DNA of 64,000 nucleotides, from the NCBI GenBank assembly GCA_965267535.1, contig OZ254082.1, forward strand, positions 2,294,001 to 2,358,000, read 5' to 3'. The position numbers and the translations under genes were made by a program. Shown here piece by piece: positions 30,001 to 42,000 of this stretch (positions are counted from its first letter, which is position 1; each line of letters starts with the position of its first letter). The notes below the pieces were generated by a model. That model ran no database searches, was not told where the DNA came from, and saw only the letters and a program-made list of their open reading frames with translations. The stretch is from CAXBNB01 sp965267535. Lineage in GTDB: Bacteria > Bacteroidota > Bacteroidia > Cytophagales > Cyclobacteriaceae.

Positions 30001-33000
30001 CTTACTTTTACCTCATCATCCGATCCGGGAAGCTGTGGAGGCAACACGGGAAGTATCACTGTAAACACCGGTGTAAATCAGGTGATATCCTACACTGTGG
30101 ATTACCTCTACAACAGTACCCCCGCTTCACAAACCATCAGCTCAGACGGGTCAGGAGTATTGGTAATAGGAAGCCTTACAGCAGGTCAGTATGAAAATAT
30201 TAAAGTGACAGCCAGTGGTTGTGTGTCTAATGTGTTAGCGGGTCCATATAGCCTCAATGACCCTTCAGCACCTACTATTTCCTATAGCAACAGCACCAAT
30301 ACTCAACCTGCCACTTGTGGAGCAGGAGGGAATGGTGTGATAGTGATTTTTGGCACTGACAACAGCACCACATATTCGTATGAATATACCTACAAAGGTT
30401 CTTTGGTTACGGGTTCAGCAACTTCAGAGTCTGTAGGTAATCAGTTGAAAATTACAGGCTTAAATGCGGGTACCTATACCGATTTATCTCTTACGGTAAC
30501 ATCCTGTAAATCAAATACGCTACCGAGTATTGTCCTGAATCCACCGGATATAGCATTGGGTACCATTACAGATCCTACAACCTGTTCGGGTACGGAAGGT
30601 TCTATACAGATAGAAGGTTTTGCGGCAAACACTCCCTATGACCTTACTTACGAACTAGACGGAACACCCGTAAATGGTGGCAGTATCGTTAGTGATGCCA
30701 ACGGAGAGTACGTGATGACAGGCCTTGTAGCCGGAGCATATACCAACATTGTATTTGAAAACAATGCTTGTTCTACAAGCCCACCATTGTCTGCTACATT
30801 AACGGATCCTACAGCACCAACCATAGCGGCTGGTACACATGTAGATCCAACTACATGTGGAGGTTCTCAGGGTGTAATAAAGATTACATCGTTAGCGGCA
30901 TCTACTACATATTCAGTGAGTTATACCTATGCCGGAACAGTAACGACTCAGTCGCTTACCACAAATTCAGCCGGAAATATTGATATTACAGGGTTGTCGG
31001 CAGGCAGCTATACCAACATTACAGCTACGATCAACAATTGTACATCGAATGCATTAAGTGTATCGCTTACAGACCCGGCCGGTCCTTCCTTTAGCATTAC
31101 AGATACCAATCCAAGTGTTTGTGAAGGTACATTGTCTACTACATTGGCTTACACTGTAAATTCAGGTACAGCCGATACCTACAGTATCACTTTTTCAGCC
31201 GGAGCAACTTCTCAGGGCTTTGTGGCAGTAACAGACGCAGCTTTGAGTGGCGGTACTATCGACGTAGATATTCCGGCGAGTGCCTCAGCGGGTTCCTATG
31301 GTGTTTTTGTTACGGTAAAAAATAGCACAAGCAATTGTGAGAGCAATACAGTAAGTGTTACCCTCCAGATCAATGCAAATCCGACGATTACATTTAGTGC
31401 AATTCCGGATGTATGCGACGGAGCTACTACTGCTTCCTTGGCATATTCTAATGAATCTGCCGGAACGGATTTGTATGATGTAGTATTCGATGCGGCGGCT
31501 GTTACCGCTGGTTTTACCAATGTAACAGATGGGGATCTTACAGCGGCAAACCCTATAGCATTGACTATTCCGGGTACGGCAACCCCCGGAACCTACACAG
31601 CAACAGTGAATGTGAAAAACTCATCCACCGGATGTGTGAGTGACGATTACACAATCAGTATTACCATTAATGATACGCCCGATATTACATTGGGTACCAG
31701 TCCGGAAGTTTGCGCAGGAGAAACAAGTACTTCGATAGCATACACGGCTACCGCAAATAGTCCCGATCAGTATAGCATTGATTTTGATCCGACCGCTGAG
31801 GGACAGGGATTTTTGGATGTGCCGACTACAGCATTGTCAGTAAGTCCCATTGCGTTAACAGTTCCGGGAGGCGCGAATCCCGGCACATACAATGCCGATT
31901 TAGTAGTGACCAACAGCGGTACGGGATGTACCAGTACAACAAAGTCCTTTACCATTACGATACATGCTTACCCGACTGTACCCACAGTAAATAGCCAGTT
32001 AACCAATGACCCAACACCGGTGATTACTGGAGATGCCGATAATGGTACTAATGTGACCATTATCGTAGCAGGTGCTACATATACTCAGGTAGCAGGTGCT
32101 TCCGGTTGGTCAGTGGATACCGGTGCAGATACACCGGATAGTGGTACTTTTTCCCCTAACACCAATGGAGCTAATGAAGTTCAGGTTTTCAGTGAGTTAA
32201 ATGGGTGTTCGAGTACAGATGTCACCACAGATGAGATTGTAATTGATACTAATTCTCCGGCCATTCCTACAGTCAACAGTCAGGTAACCAATAATACTAC
32301 TCCTACAATAACAGGAACAGCGGAAGCAGGCTCCACAGTTACAGTAGAAGTTGGAACCGCAACGTTTATCGTTGTTGCCAATGCAAGTGGCAATTGGAGT
32401 GTTGATACGAGTGTTGTTCCCAACAGTGGTACATTCACCCCTGATGTAAACGGGGCTAACGAAGTAGCGGTGACCAGTACAGATAGTGCTGGCAATAGCA
32501 GTACCGATGTTACAAACCTCGAATTGGTGATTGACACAACGCCACCAAATACACCTACTGTAGCAAGCCAGGTAACTAATGATACTACGCCTGTAATATC
32601 AGGTACAGCTGAAGCGGGTAGTACCGTGACAGTTGTTGTAGCAGGAGCTACCTATATTACTACAGCCAATGCAGGAGGAAACTGGAGCATAGACACAGAA
32701 ACCGTTTCACCTGATAGTGGTACGTTTGCACCAAATGTAAATGGATCGAATGAAGTGGCAGTAACCAGCACCGATGAAGCTGGGAATAGTACTGTGGATG
32801 CTACTAATCAGGAACTGCAAATTGATACTACCGCACCGTCAATACCGACTGTGGTAAGTCAGGTAACCAACGACACCACGCCGGAATTGACAGGTACTGC
32901 TGAAATAGGAAGTACAGTTACTGTGGTAGTGGGGGGAGCCACCTATACGACTACCGCAGACTTATCCGGAGATTGGACTATAGACACAGGAGTGGATGCA

Positions 33001-36000
33001 CCCGTTTCTGGTGTTTTTAATCCCAATGTAAACGGTACAAATGAGGTAACTGTAACCAGCACCGATGAAGCTGGAAACAGTACCAATGACATAACAAGCC
33101 TGGAGTTGACTATTGACACAACTTCACCAGAGGTGCCTACTGTTAACCCTCAGGTTACAAACAATACAAATCCTGTGATTACGGGAACAGCAGAAGCAAA
33201 CAGTGATATCGAAGTAACTGTGGGAGGAGCTGTTTTTAACACTACCGCAGATGCAGGAGGAAACTGGAGTGTTGATACGAGTGTTGCACCCAACAGCGGT
33301 ACTTTTTCACCGGATGTAAATGGAATTAATCAGGTTGATGTAGTAAGCACCGATGAAGCCGGAAATAGCTCAGCTGATGTTACCGTAGATGAGTTAGTTA
33401 TAGACACAACAAACCCGGCCACTCCTACAGTAGACGAATTATATACTAATGATACTACTCCGATATTGACAGGTACTGCTGAAACAGGAAGTACCGTGGT
33501 GATATCAGTGGCAGGAGCTACGTATGAAACCGTAGCGGATGCTTCAGGAAACTGGGTGTTGGATACAGAAAGTGCCACTCCAAATACGGGAACATTTTCA
33601 CCGGATGTGAATGGTGCTAATGAAGTAGCAGTAACCAGTACCGATGAAGCGGGAAACAGTTCGAGTGATGTTACCACATTTGAATTGAATATTGATACGA
33701 CTGCCCCAACCCTGGCGATCGATGTAGTAGCCGGAGATGACATTATCAATGCAGCAGAAGACGATAACCCTGTAACGATCAGCGGCACGACAGTGGGCGT
33801 AGAAGACGGCCAGGTAGTGACGATCAATTTGAATGGCGAAGTATACAGTGCTACCGTGACCAGTGATGTATGGTCAGTAGACATCCCTGCAGTAGATGCA
33901 CAGAACCTGGCTCAGGGCACCAGCACCATTACCGCCAATGTGAACGATGTGGCAGGCAACCCTGCACCTCAGGCCACCCGCGACATAGTCCATGACTCTG
34001 CAGCGCCAAGCTTAGCCATCGATGTAGTAGCCGGAGATGACATCATCAATGCAGCAGAAGACGATAACCCTGTAACGATCAGCGGCACAACAGTGGGCGT
34101 AGAAGACGGCCAGGTAGTGACGATCAATTTGAATGGCGAAGTATACAGTGCTACCGTGACCAGTGATGTATGGTCAGTAGACATCCCTGCAGTAGATGCA
34201 CAGAACCTGGCTCAGGGCACCAGCACCATTACCGCCAATGTGAACGATGTGGCAGGCAACCCTGCGCCTCAGGCTACCCGCGACATAGTCCATGACTCTG
34301 CCGCGCCAACCCTGGCGATCGATGTAGTAGCCGGAGATGACATTATCAATGCAGCAGAAGACGATAACCCTGTAACGATCAGCGGCACGACAGTGGGCGT
34401 AGAAGACGGCCAGGTAGTGACGATCAATTTGAATGGCGAAGTATACAGTGCTACCGTGACCAGTGATGTATGGTCAGTAGACATCCCTGCAGTAGATGCA
34501 CAGAACCTGGCTCAGGGCACCAGCACCATTACCGCCAATGTGAACGATGTGGCAGGCAACCCTGCACCTCAGGCCACCCGCGACATAGTCCATGACTCTG
34601 CAGCGCCAAGCTTAGCCATCGATGTAGTAGCCGGAGATGACATCATCAACGCAGCAGAAGACGATAACCCTGTAACGATCAGTGGCACGACAGTGGGCGT
34701 AGAAGACGGCCAGGTAGTGACGATCAATTTGAATGGCGAAGTATACAGTGCTACCGTGACCAGTGATGTATGGTCAGTAGACATCCCTGCAGTAGATGCA
34801 CAGAACCTGGCTCAGGGCACCAGCACCATCACCGCCAATGTGAACGATGTGGCAGGCAACCCTGCACCTCAGGCCACCCGCGACATAGTCCATGACTCTG
34901 CAGCGCCAAGCTTAGCCATCGATGTAGTAGCCGGAGATGACATTATCAACGCAGCAGAAGACGATAACCCTGTAACGATCAGCGGCACAACAGTGGGCGT
35001 AGAAGACGGCCAGGTAGTGACGATCAATTTGAATGGCGAAGTATACAGTGCTACCGTGACCAGTGATGTATGGTCAGTAGACATCCCTGCAGTAGATGCA
35101 CAGAACCTGGCTCAGGGCACCAGCACCATCACCGCCAATGTGAACGATGTGGCAGGCAACCCTGCACCTCAGGCCACCCGCGACATAGTCCATGACTCTG
35201 CAGCGCCAAGCTTAGCCATCGATGTAGTAGCCGGAGATGACATCATCAACGCAGCAGAAGACGATAACCCTGTAACGATCAGTGGCACGACAGTGGGCGT
35301 AGAAGACGGCCAGGTAGTGACGATCAATTTGAATGGCGAAGTATACAGTGCTACCGTGACCAGTGATGTATGGTCAGTAGACATCCCTGCAGTAGATGCA
35401 CAGAACCTGGCTCAGGGCACCAGCACCATCACCGCCAATGTGAACGATGTGGCAGGCAACCCTGCACCTCAGGCCACCCGCGACATAGTCCATGACTCTG
35501 CAGCGCCAAGCTTAGCCATCGATGTAGTAGCCGGAGATGACATCATCAACGCAGCAGAAGACGATAACCCTGTAACGATCAGTGGCACGACAGTGGGCGT
35601 AGAAGACGGCCAGGTAGTGACGATCAATTTGAATGGCGAAGTATACAGTGCTACCGTGACCAGTGATGTATGGTCAGTAGACATCCCTGCAGTAGATGCA
35701 CAGAACCTGGCTCAGGGCACCAGCACCATCACCGCCAATGTGAACGATGTGGCAGGCAACCCTGCACCTCAGGCCACCCGCGACATAGTCCATGACTCTG
35801 CAGCGCCAAGCTTAGCCATCGATGTAGTAGCCGGAGATGACATTATCAACGCAGCAGAAGACGATAACCCTGTAACGATCAGCGGCACAACAGTGGGCGT
35901 AGAAGACGGCCAGGTAGTGACGATCAATTTGAATGGCGAAGTATACAGTGCTACCGTGACCAGTGATGTATGGTCAGTAGACATCCCTGCAGTAGATGCA

Positions 36001-39000
36001 CAGAACCTGGCTCAGGGCACCAGCACCATCACCGCCAATGTGAACGATGTGGCAGGCAACCCTGCACCTCAGGCCACCCGCGACATAGTCCATGACTCTG
36101 CAGCGCCAAGCTTAGCCATCGATGTAGTAGCCGGAGATGACATCATCAACGCAGCAGAAGACGATAACCCTGTAACGATCAGTGGCACGACAGTGGGCGT
36201 AGAAGACGGCCAGGTAGTGACGATCAATTTGAATGGCGAAGTATACAGTGCTACCGTGACCAGTGATGTATGGTCAGTAGACATCCCTGCAGTAGATGCA
36301 CAGAACCTGGCTCAGGGCACCAGCACCATCACCGCCAATGTGAACGATGTGGCAGGCAACCCTGCACCTCAGGCCACCCGCGACATAGTCCATGACTCTG
36401 CCGCGCCAACCCTGGCCATCGATGTAGTAGCCGGAGACGATAGAATCAATGCAGTAGAAGATGACAATCCTGTAACAGTAAGCGGTACTACAGATGCTGA
36501 AGATGGTCAGGTAGTAACTATTGACCTGAACGGCCAAACCTACAGTGCGACAGTAACGGCAGGTAGCTGGTCGGTAGATATACCGGCAGTGGATGTACAG
36601 GCTTTGGATGAAACCGAAGCGATGACTGTTACGGTCAATGACCTTGCCGGTAACCCATCCACACCAGTAGTAAAAACGATCACCCACGATGTTAGCGCTC
36701 CTACGTTAGCCATTGATGTAGTAGCCGGAGACGATAGAATCAATGCAGTAGAAGATGACAATCCTGTAACAGTAAGCGGTACTACAGATGCCGAAGATGG
36801 TCAGGTAGTAACTATTGACCTGAACGGCCAAACCTACAGTGCGACAGTAACGGCAGGTAGCTGGTCGGTAGATATACCGGCAGTGGATGTACAGGCTTTG
36901 GATGAAACCGAAGCGATGACTGTTACGGTCAATGACCTTGCGGGTAACCCATCCACACCAGTAGTAAAAACGATCACCCACGATGTTAGCGCTCCTACGT
37001 TAGCCATTGATGTAGTAGCCGGAGATGATAGAATCAATGCAGTAGAAGACGACAGTCCTGTAACAGTAAGTGGTACTACAGATGCCGAAGATGGTCAGGT
37101 AGTAACTATTGACCTGAACGGTCAAACCTACAGTGCGACAGTAACGGCAGGTAGCTGGTCGGTAGATATACCGGCAGTGGATGTACAGGCTTTGGATGAA
37201 ACCGAAGCGATGACTGTTACGGTCAATGACCTTGCGGGTAACCCATCCACACCAGTAGTAAAAACGATCACCCACGATGTTAGCGCTCCTACGTTAGCCA
37301 TTGATGTAGTAGCCGGAGATGATAGAATCAATGCAGTAGAAGACGACAGTCCTGTAACAGTAAGTGGTACTACAGATGCCGAAGATGGTCAGGTAGTAAC
37401 TATTGACCTGAACGGTCAAACCTACAGTGCGACAGTAACGGCAGGTAGCTGGTCGGTAGATATACCGGCAGTGGATGTACAGGCTTTGGATGAAACCGAA
37501 GCGATGACTGTTACGGTCAATGACCTTGCGGGTAACCCATCCACGCCAGTAGTAAAAACGATCACTCACGATGTTAGCGCACCGACATTGGGTATTGATG
37601 TAGTGGCTGGAGACGATAGAATTAATGCAGTAGAAGACGACAGCCCTGTAACAGTAAGTGGTACTACAGATGCCGAAGATGGTCAGGTAGTAACTATTGA
37701 CCTGAACGGCCAAACCTACAGTGCGACAGTAACGGCAGGTAGCTGGTCGGTAGATATACCGGCTGTTGATGTACAGGCTTTGGATGAAACCGAAGCGATG
37801 ACTGTTACGGTCAATGACCTTGCAGGTAACCCATCCACACCAGTAGTAAAAACGATTACCCACGATGTTAGCGCACCGACATTGGGTATTGATGTAGTAG
37901 CCGGAGACGATAGAATTAATGCAGTAGAAGACGACAGCCCTGTAACAGTAAGCGGTACTACAGATGCTGAAGATGGTCAGGTAGTAACTATTGACCTGAA
38001 CGGCCAAACCTACAGTGCTACAGTGACGGCAGGTAGCTGGTCGGTAGATATACCGGCAGTGGATGTACAGGCTTTGGATGAAACCGAAGCGATGACTGTT
38101 ACGGTCAATGACCTTGCCGGTAACCCATCCACACCAGTAGTAAAAACGATCACCCACGATGTTAGCGCTCCTACGTTAGCCATTGATGTAGTAGCCGGAG
38201 ATGATAGAATCAATGCAGTAGAAGACGACAGTCCTGTAACAGTAAGTGGTACTACAGATGCCGAAGATGGTCAGGTAGTAACTATTGACCTGAACGGTCA
38301 AACCTACAGTGCGACAGTAACGGCAGGTAGCTGGTCGGTAGATATACCGGCAGTGGATGTACAGGCTTTGGATGAAACCGAAGCGATGACTGTTACGGTC
38401 AATGACCTTGCGGGTAACCCATCCACGCCAGTAGTAAAAACGATCACTCACGATGTTAGCGCACCGACATTGGGTATTGATGTAGTGGCTGGAGACGATA
38501 GAATTAATGCAGTAGAAGACGACAGCCCTGTAACAGTAAGTGGTACTACAGATGCCGAAGATGGTCAGGTAGTAACTATTGACCTGAACGGCCAAACCTA
38601 CAGTGCGACAGTAACGGCAGGTAGCTGGTCGGTAGATATACCGGCTGTTGATGTACAGGCTTTGGATGAAACCGAAGCGATGACTGTTACGGTCAATGAC
38701 CTTGCAGGTAACCCATCCACACCAGTAGTAAAAACGATTACCCACGATGTTAGCGCACCGACATTGGGTATTGATGTAGTAGCCGGAGACGATAGAATTA
38801 ATGCAGTAGAAGACGACAGCCCTGTAACAGTAAGCGGTACTACAGATGCTGAAGATGGTCAGGTAGTAACTATTGACCTGAACGGCCAAACCTACAGTGC
38901 TACAGTGACGGCAGGTAGCTGGTCGGTAGATATACCGGCAGTGGATGTACAGGCTTTGGATGAAACCGAAGCGATGACTGTTACGGTCAATGACCTTGCC

Positions 39001-42000
39001 GGTAACCCATCCACACCAGTAGTAAAAACGATCACCCACGATGTTAGCGCACCGACATTGGGTATCGATGTAGTGGCTGGAGATGATAGAATTAATGCAG
39101 TAGAAGACGACAGCCCTGTAACTGTAAGCGGTACTACAGATGCCGAAGATGGTCAGGTAGTGACTATTGACCTGAACGGCCAAACCTACAGTGCGACAGT
39201 AACGGCAGGTAGCTGGTCGGTAGATATACCGGCAGTGGATGTACAGGCTTTGGATGAAACCGAAGCGATGACTGTTACGGTCAATGACCTTGCCGGTAAC
39301 CCATCCACACCAGTAGTAAAAACGATCACCCACGATGTTAGCGCACCGACATTGGGTATCGATGTAGTGGCTGGAGATGATAGAATTAATGCAGTAGAAG
39401 ACGACAGCCCTGTAACTGTAAGCGGTACTACAGATGCCGAAGATGGTCAGGTAGTGACTATTGACCTGAACGGCCAAACCTACAGTGCGACAGTAACGGC
39501 AGGTAGCTGGTCGGTAGATATACCGGCAGTGGATGTACAGGCTTTGGATGAAACCGAAGCGATGACTGTTACGGTCAATGACCTTGCCGGTAACCCATCC
39601 ACGCCAGTAGTTAAAACGATTACCCACGATGTTAGCGCACCGACATTGGGTATTGATGTAGTGGCTGGAGATGATAGAATCAATGCAGTAGAAGACGACA
39701 GTCCTGTAACAGTAAGCGGTACTACAGATGCCGAAGATGGTCAGGTAGTGACTATTGACCTGAACGGCCAAACCTACAGTGCGACAGTAACGGCAGGTAG
39801 CTGGTCGGTAGATATACCGGCAGTGGATGTACAGGCTTTGGATGAAACCGAAGCGATGACTGTTACGGTCAATGACCTTGCCGGTAACCCATCCACGCCA
39901 GTAGTTAAAACGATTACCCACGATGTTAGCGCACCGACATTGGGTATTGATGTAGTGGCTGGAGATGATAGAATCAATGCAGTAGAAGACGACAGTCCTG
40001 TAACAGTAAGCGGTACTACAGATGCCGAAGATGGTCAGGTAGTGACTATTGACCTGAACGGCCAAACCTACAGTGCGACAGTAACGGCAGGTAGCTGGTC
40101 GGTAGATATACCGGCAGTGGATGTACAGGCTTTGGATGAAACCGAAGCGATGACTGTTACGGTCAATGACCTTGCCGGTAACCCATCCACGCCAGTAGTA
40201 AAAACGATCACCTACGATGCAACAGCTCCTTCAACTCCTACAGTGAATGCTCTGAACACGGATGATACTACGCCGGTGATTTCAGGTACAGCAGACGCTG
40301 GCACACAAGTGACAGTAGAGGTAGCAGGAGCGACCTACATACTTGTAGCGGATGCATCGGGTAATTGGTCAGTGGACACGGAAACTGTAACACCCGATAG
40401 TGGAACTTTTTCTCCTAATGAAAACGGGGTAAATGAAGTGGTGGTAACCAGTACCGATGATGCGGGTAATTCCTCTACAGATCAAACCACAGGGGAGTTA
40501 GTGTTGGATAAAAATGATAACCCAATAGCAACTGCTGTTAGCATTGATATGGACGAAGACAATACAGCTACAGGCAGTATAGCAGCTAATGTAACTGATC
40601 CTGAAAATCATCAATTGTCATTCACCCTTTTGACAACACCTGACCCGGCAACAGAAGGCAGTATGATATTGAATACTGATGGTTCGTATGTCTTTACTCC
40701 TGTCGATAATTTCAATGGAACTGTGGTGATGACTTATGAGGTATGCGATGACGGAAATCCTTCGTTATGTGCTCAGGAAAGCATCACGGTCAATGTAAAT
40801 GCCGTAAACGATTTCCCAGTGGCAGTAGGAGAGACGCTATCCATAGATGAGGACAACTCCGGAACAGGTACATTGGCAGATAATGTTACTGATGTAGAGT
40901 CTGACAGCTTCACCTTTGCTTTGATAAGTGGCCCTGATCCATCTACACAGGGACAGTTGACACTGAACCCGGATGGCACATATTCATTTGTACCGGTGGC
41001 AGACTTTAGTGGATCGTTGACATTTGTTTATGAAGTGTGTGATGACGGAAGTCCTTCAAGATGTTCACAGGCTTCAGTGGCTATAGAAGTCAATGCCGTG
41101 AACGATGCACCTGTAGCCAATGATGATATAGCCAGTGTGAACCCTGGAAATACAGTGGTTGTAAATGTGTTGGCCAATGATTCGGACAAAGAAGGAGATC
41201 AGCTTACAGTTTCGCAGATAGTGAGTGCTCCGGCTAATGGAACGGTAGTGATCAATGTGGACGGTACAGTAAGTTATACCCCTGATGCGGGTTTTGATAA
41301 TGGAACGGACTCATTTACATACGAGGTATGTGACAATGGTTCTCCTTCCGAGTGTAACACTGCTATTGTTACTGTTTCAGTACCCGAGCAGGAGTTTGCT
41401 CCTACAGCCGTAGACGATACAGTAGCAGGGAGTGAAGATACGCCCATTTCAGGCAATGTGTTGACCAACGATAGTGATGGAAACGGAGATGTGCTAACGG
41501 TGAATACTACACCGGTATCAGCTCCGGCGAATGGCACGCTGGTGTTAAATACCGATGGTACATTTACATATACACCTGCAGCAGATTTTAGTGGTACAGA
41601 TACGTTTACCTATGAAGTATGCGACGATGCTTCACCGGCATTGTGCTCGCAGGCTACAGTGACTGTTACTGTAAATGCGGTAAATGATGCTCCTGAGCAA
41701 ATAGCATCGGAAAGCATTACCGTGGCTGAAGATACTCAGGCTTCCGGCACATTGGCGGATAATGTAACGGATAAAGAAGGAGATCCTATAACATTTAGTG
41801 TAGTTACAGCTCCGGATCCGGCTACTCAGGGAGTATTAAGTCTGAATGCTGACGGTACATATACGTTCCAGCCTGTAGAAAACTTTACAGGAACAATAAA
41901 CTTCACCTACAGAGCCTGTGACAATGGGTCACCTAAGCAATGTGTAGAAGAAACAGTAACGATTACGATAGAAGCGGTAAATGATGCACCGGTGGCCAAT

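Noticed and set aside
33330..36284. Series of 71-codon minus-strand frames
   Set aside because: Same antisense frame repeated once per block A unit; a periodicity artefact.
38176..40065. 629-codon open frame on the minus strand
   Set aside because: Created by the 294-bp periodicity of block B: a stop-free antisense frame in one unit stays open in all units because 294 is a multiple of three. It has no start region or homology.
33721..40242. CRISPR or satellite array
   Set aside because: Units of 294-300 bp are fully coding, in frame and without unique spacers; they are protein-domain repeats.
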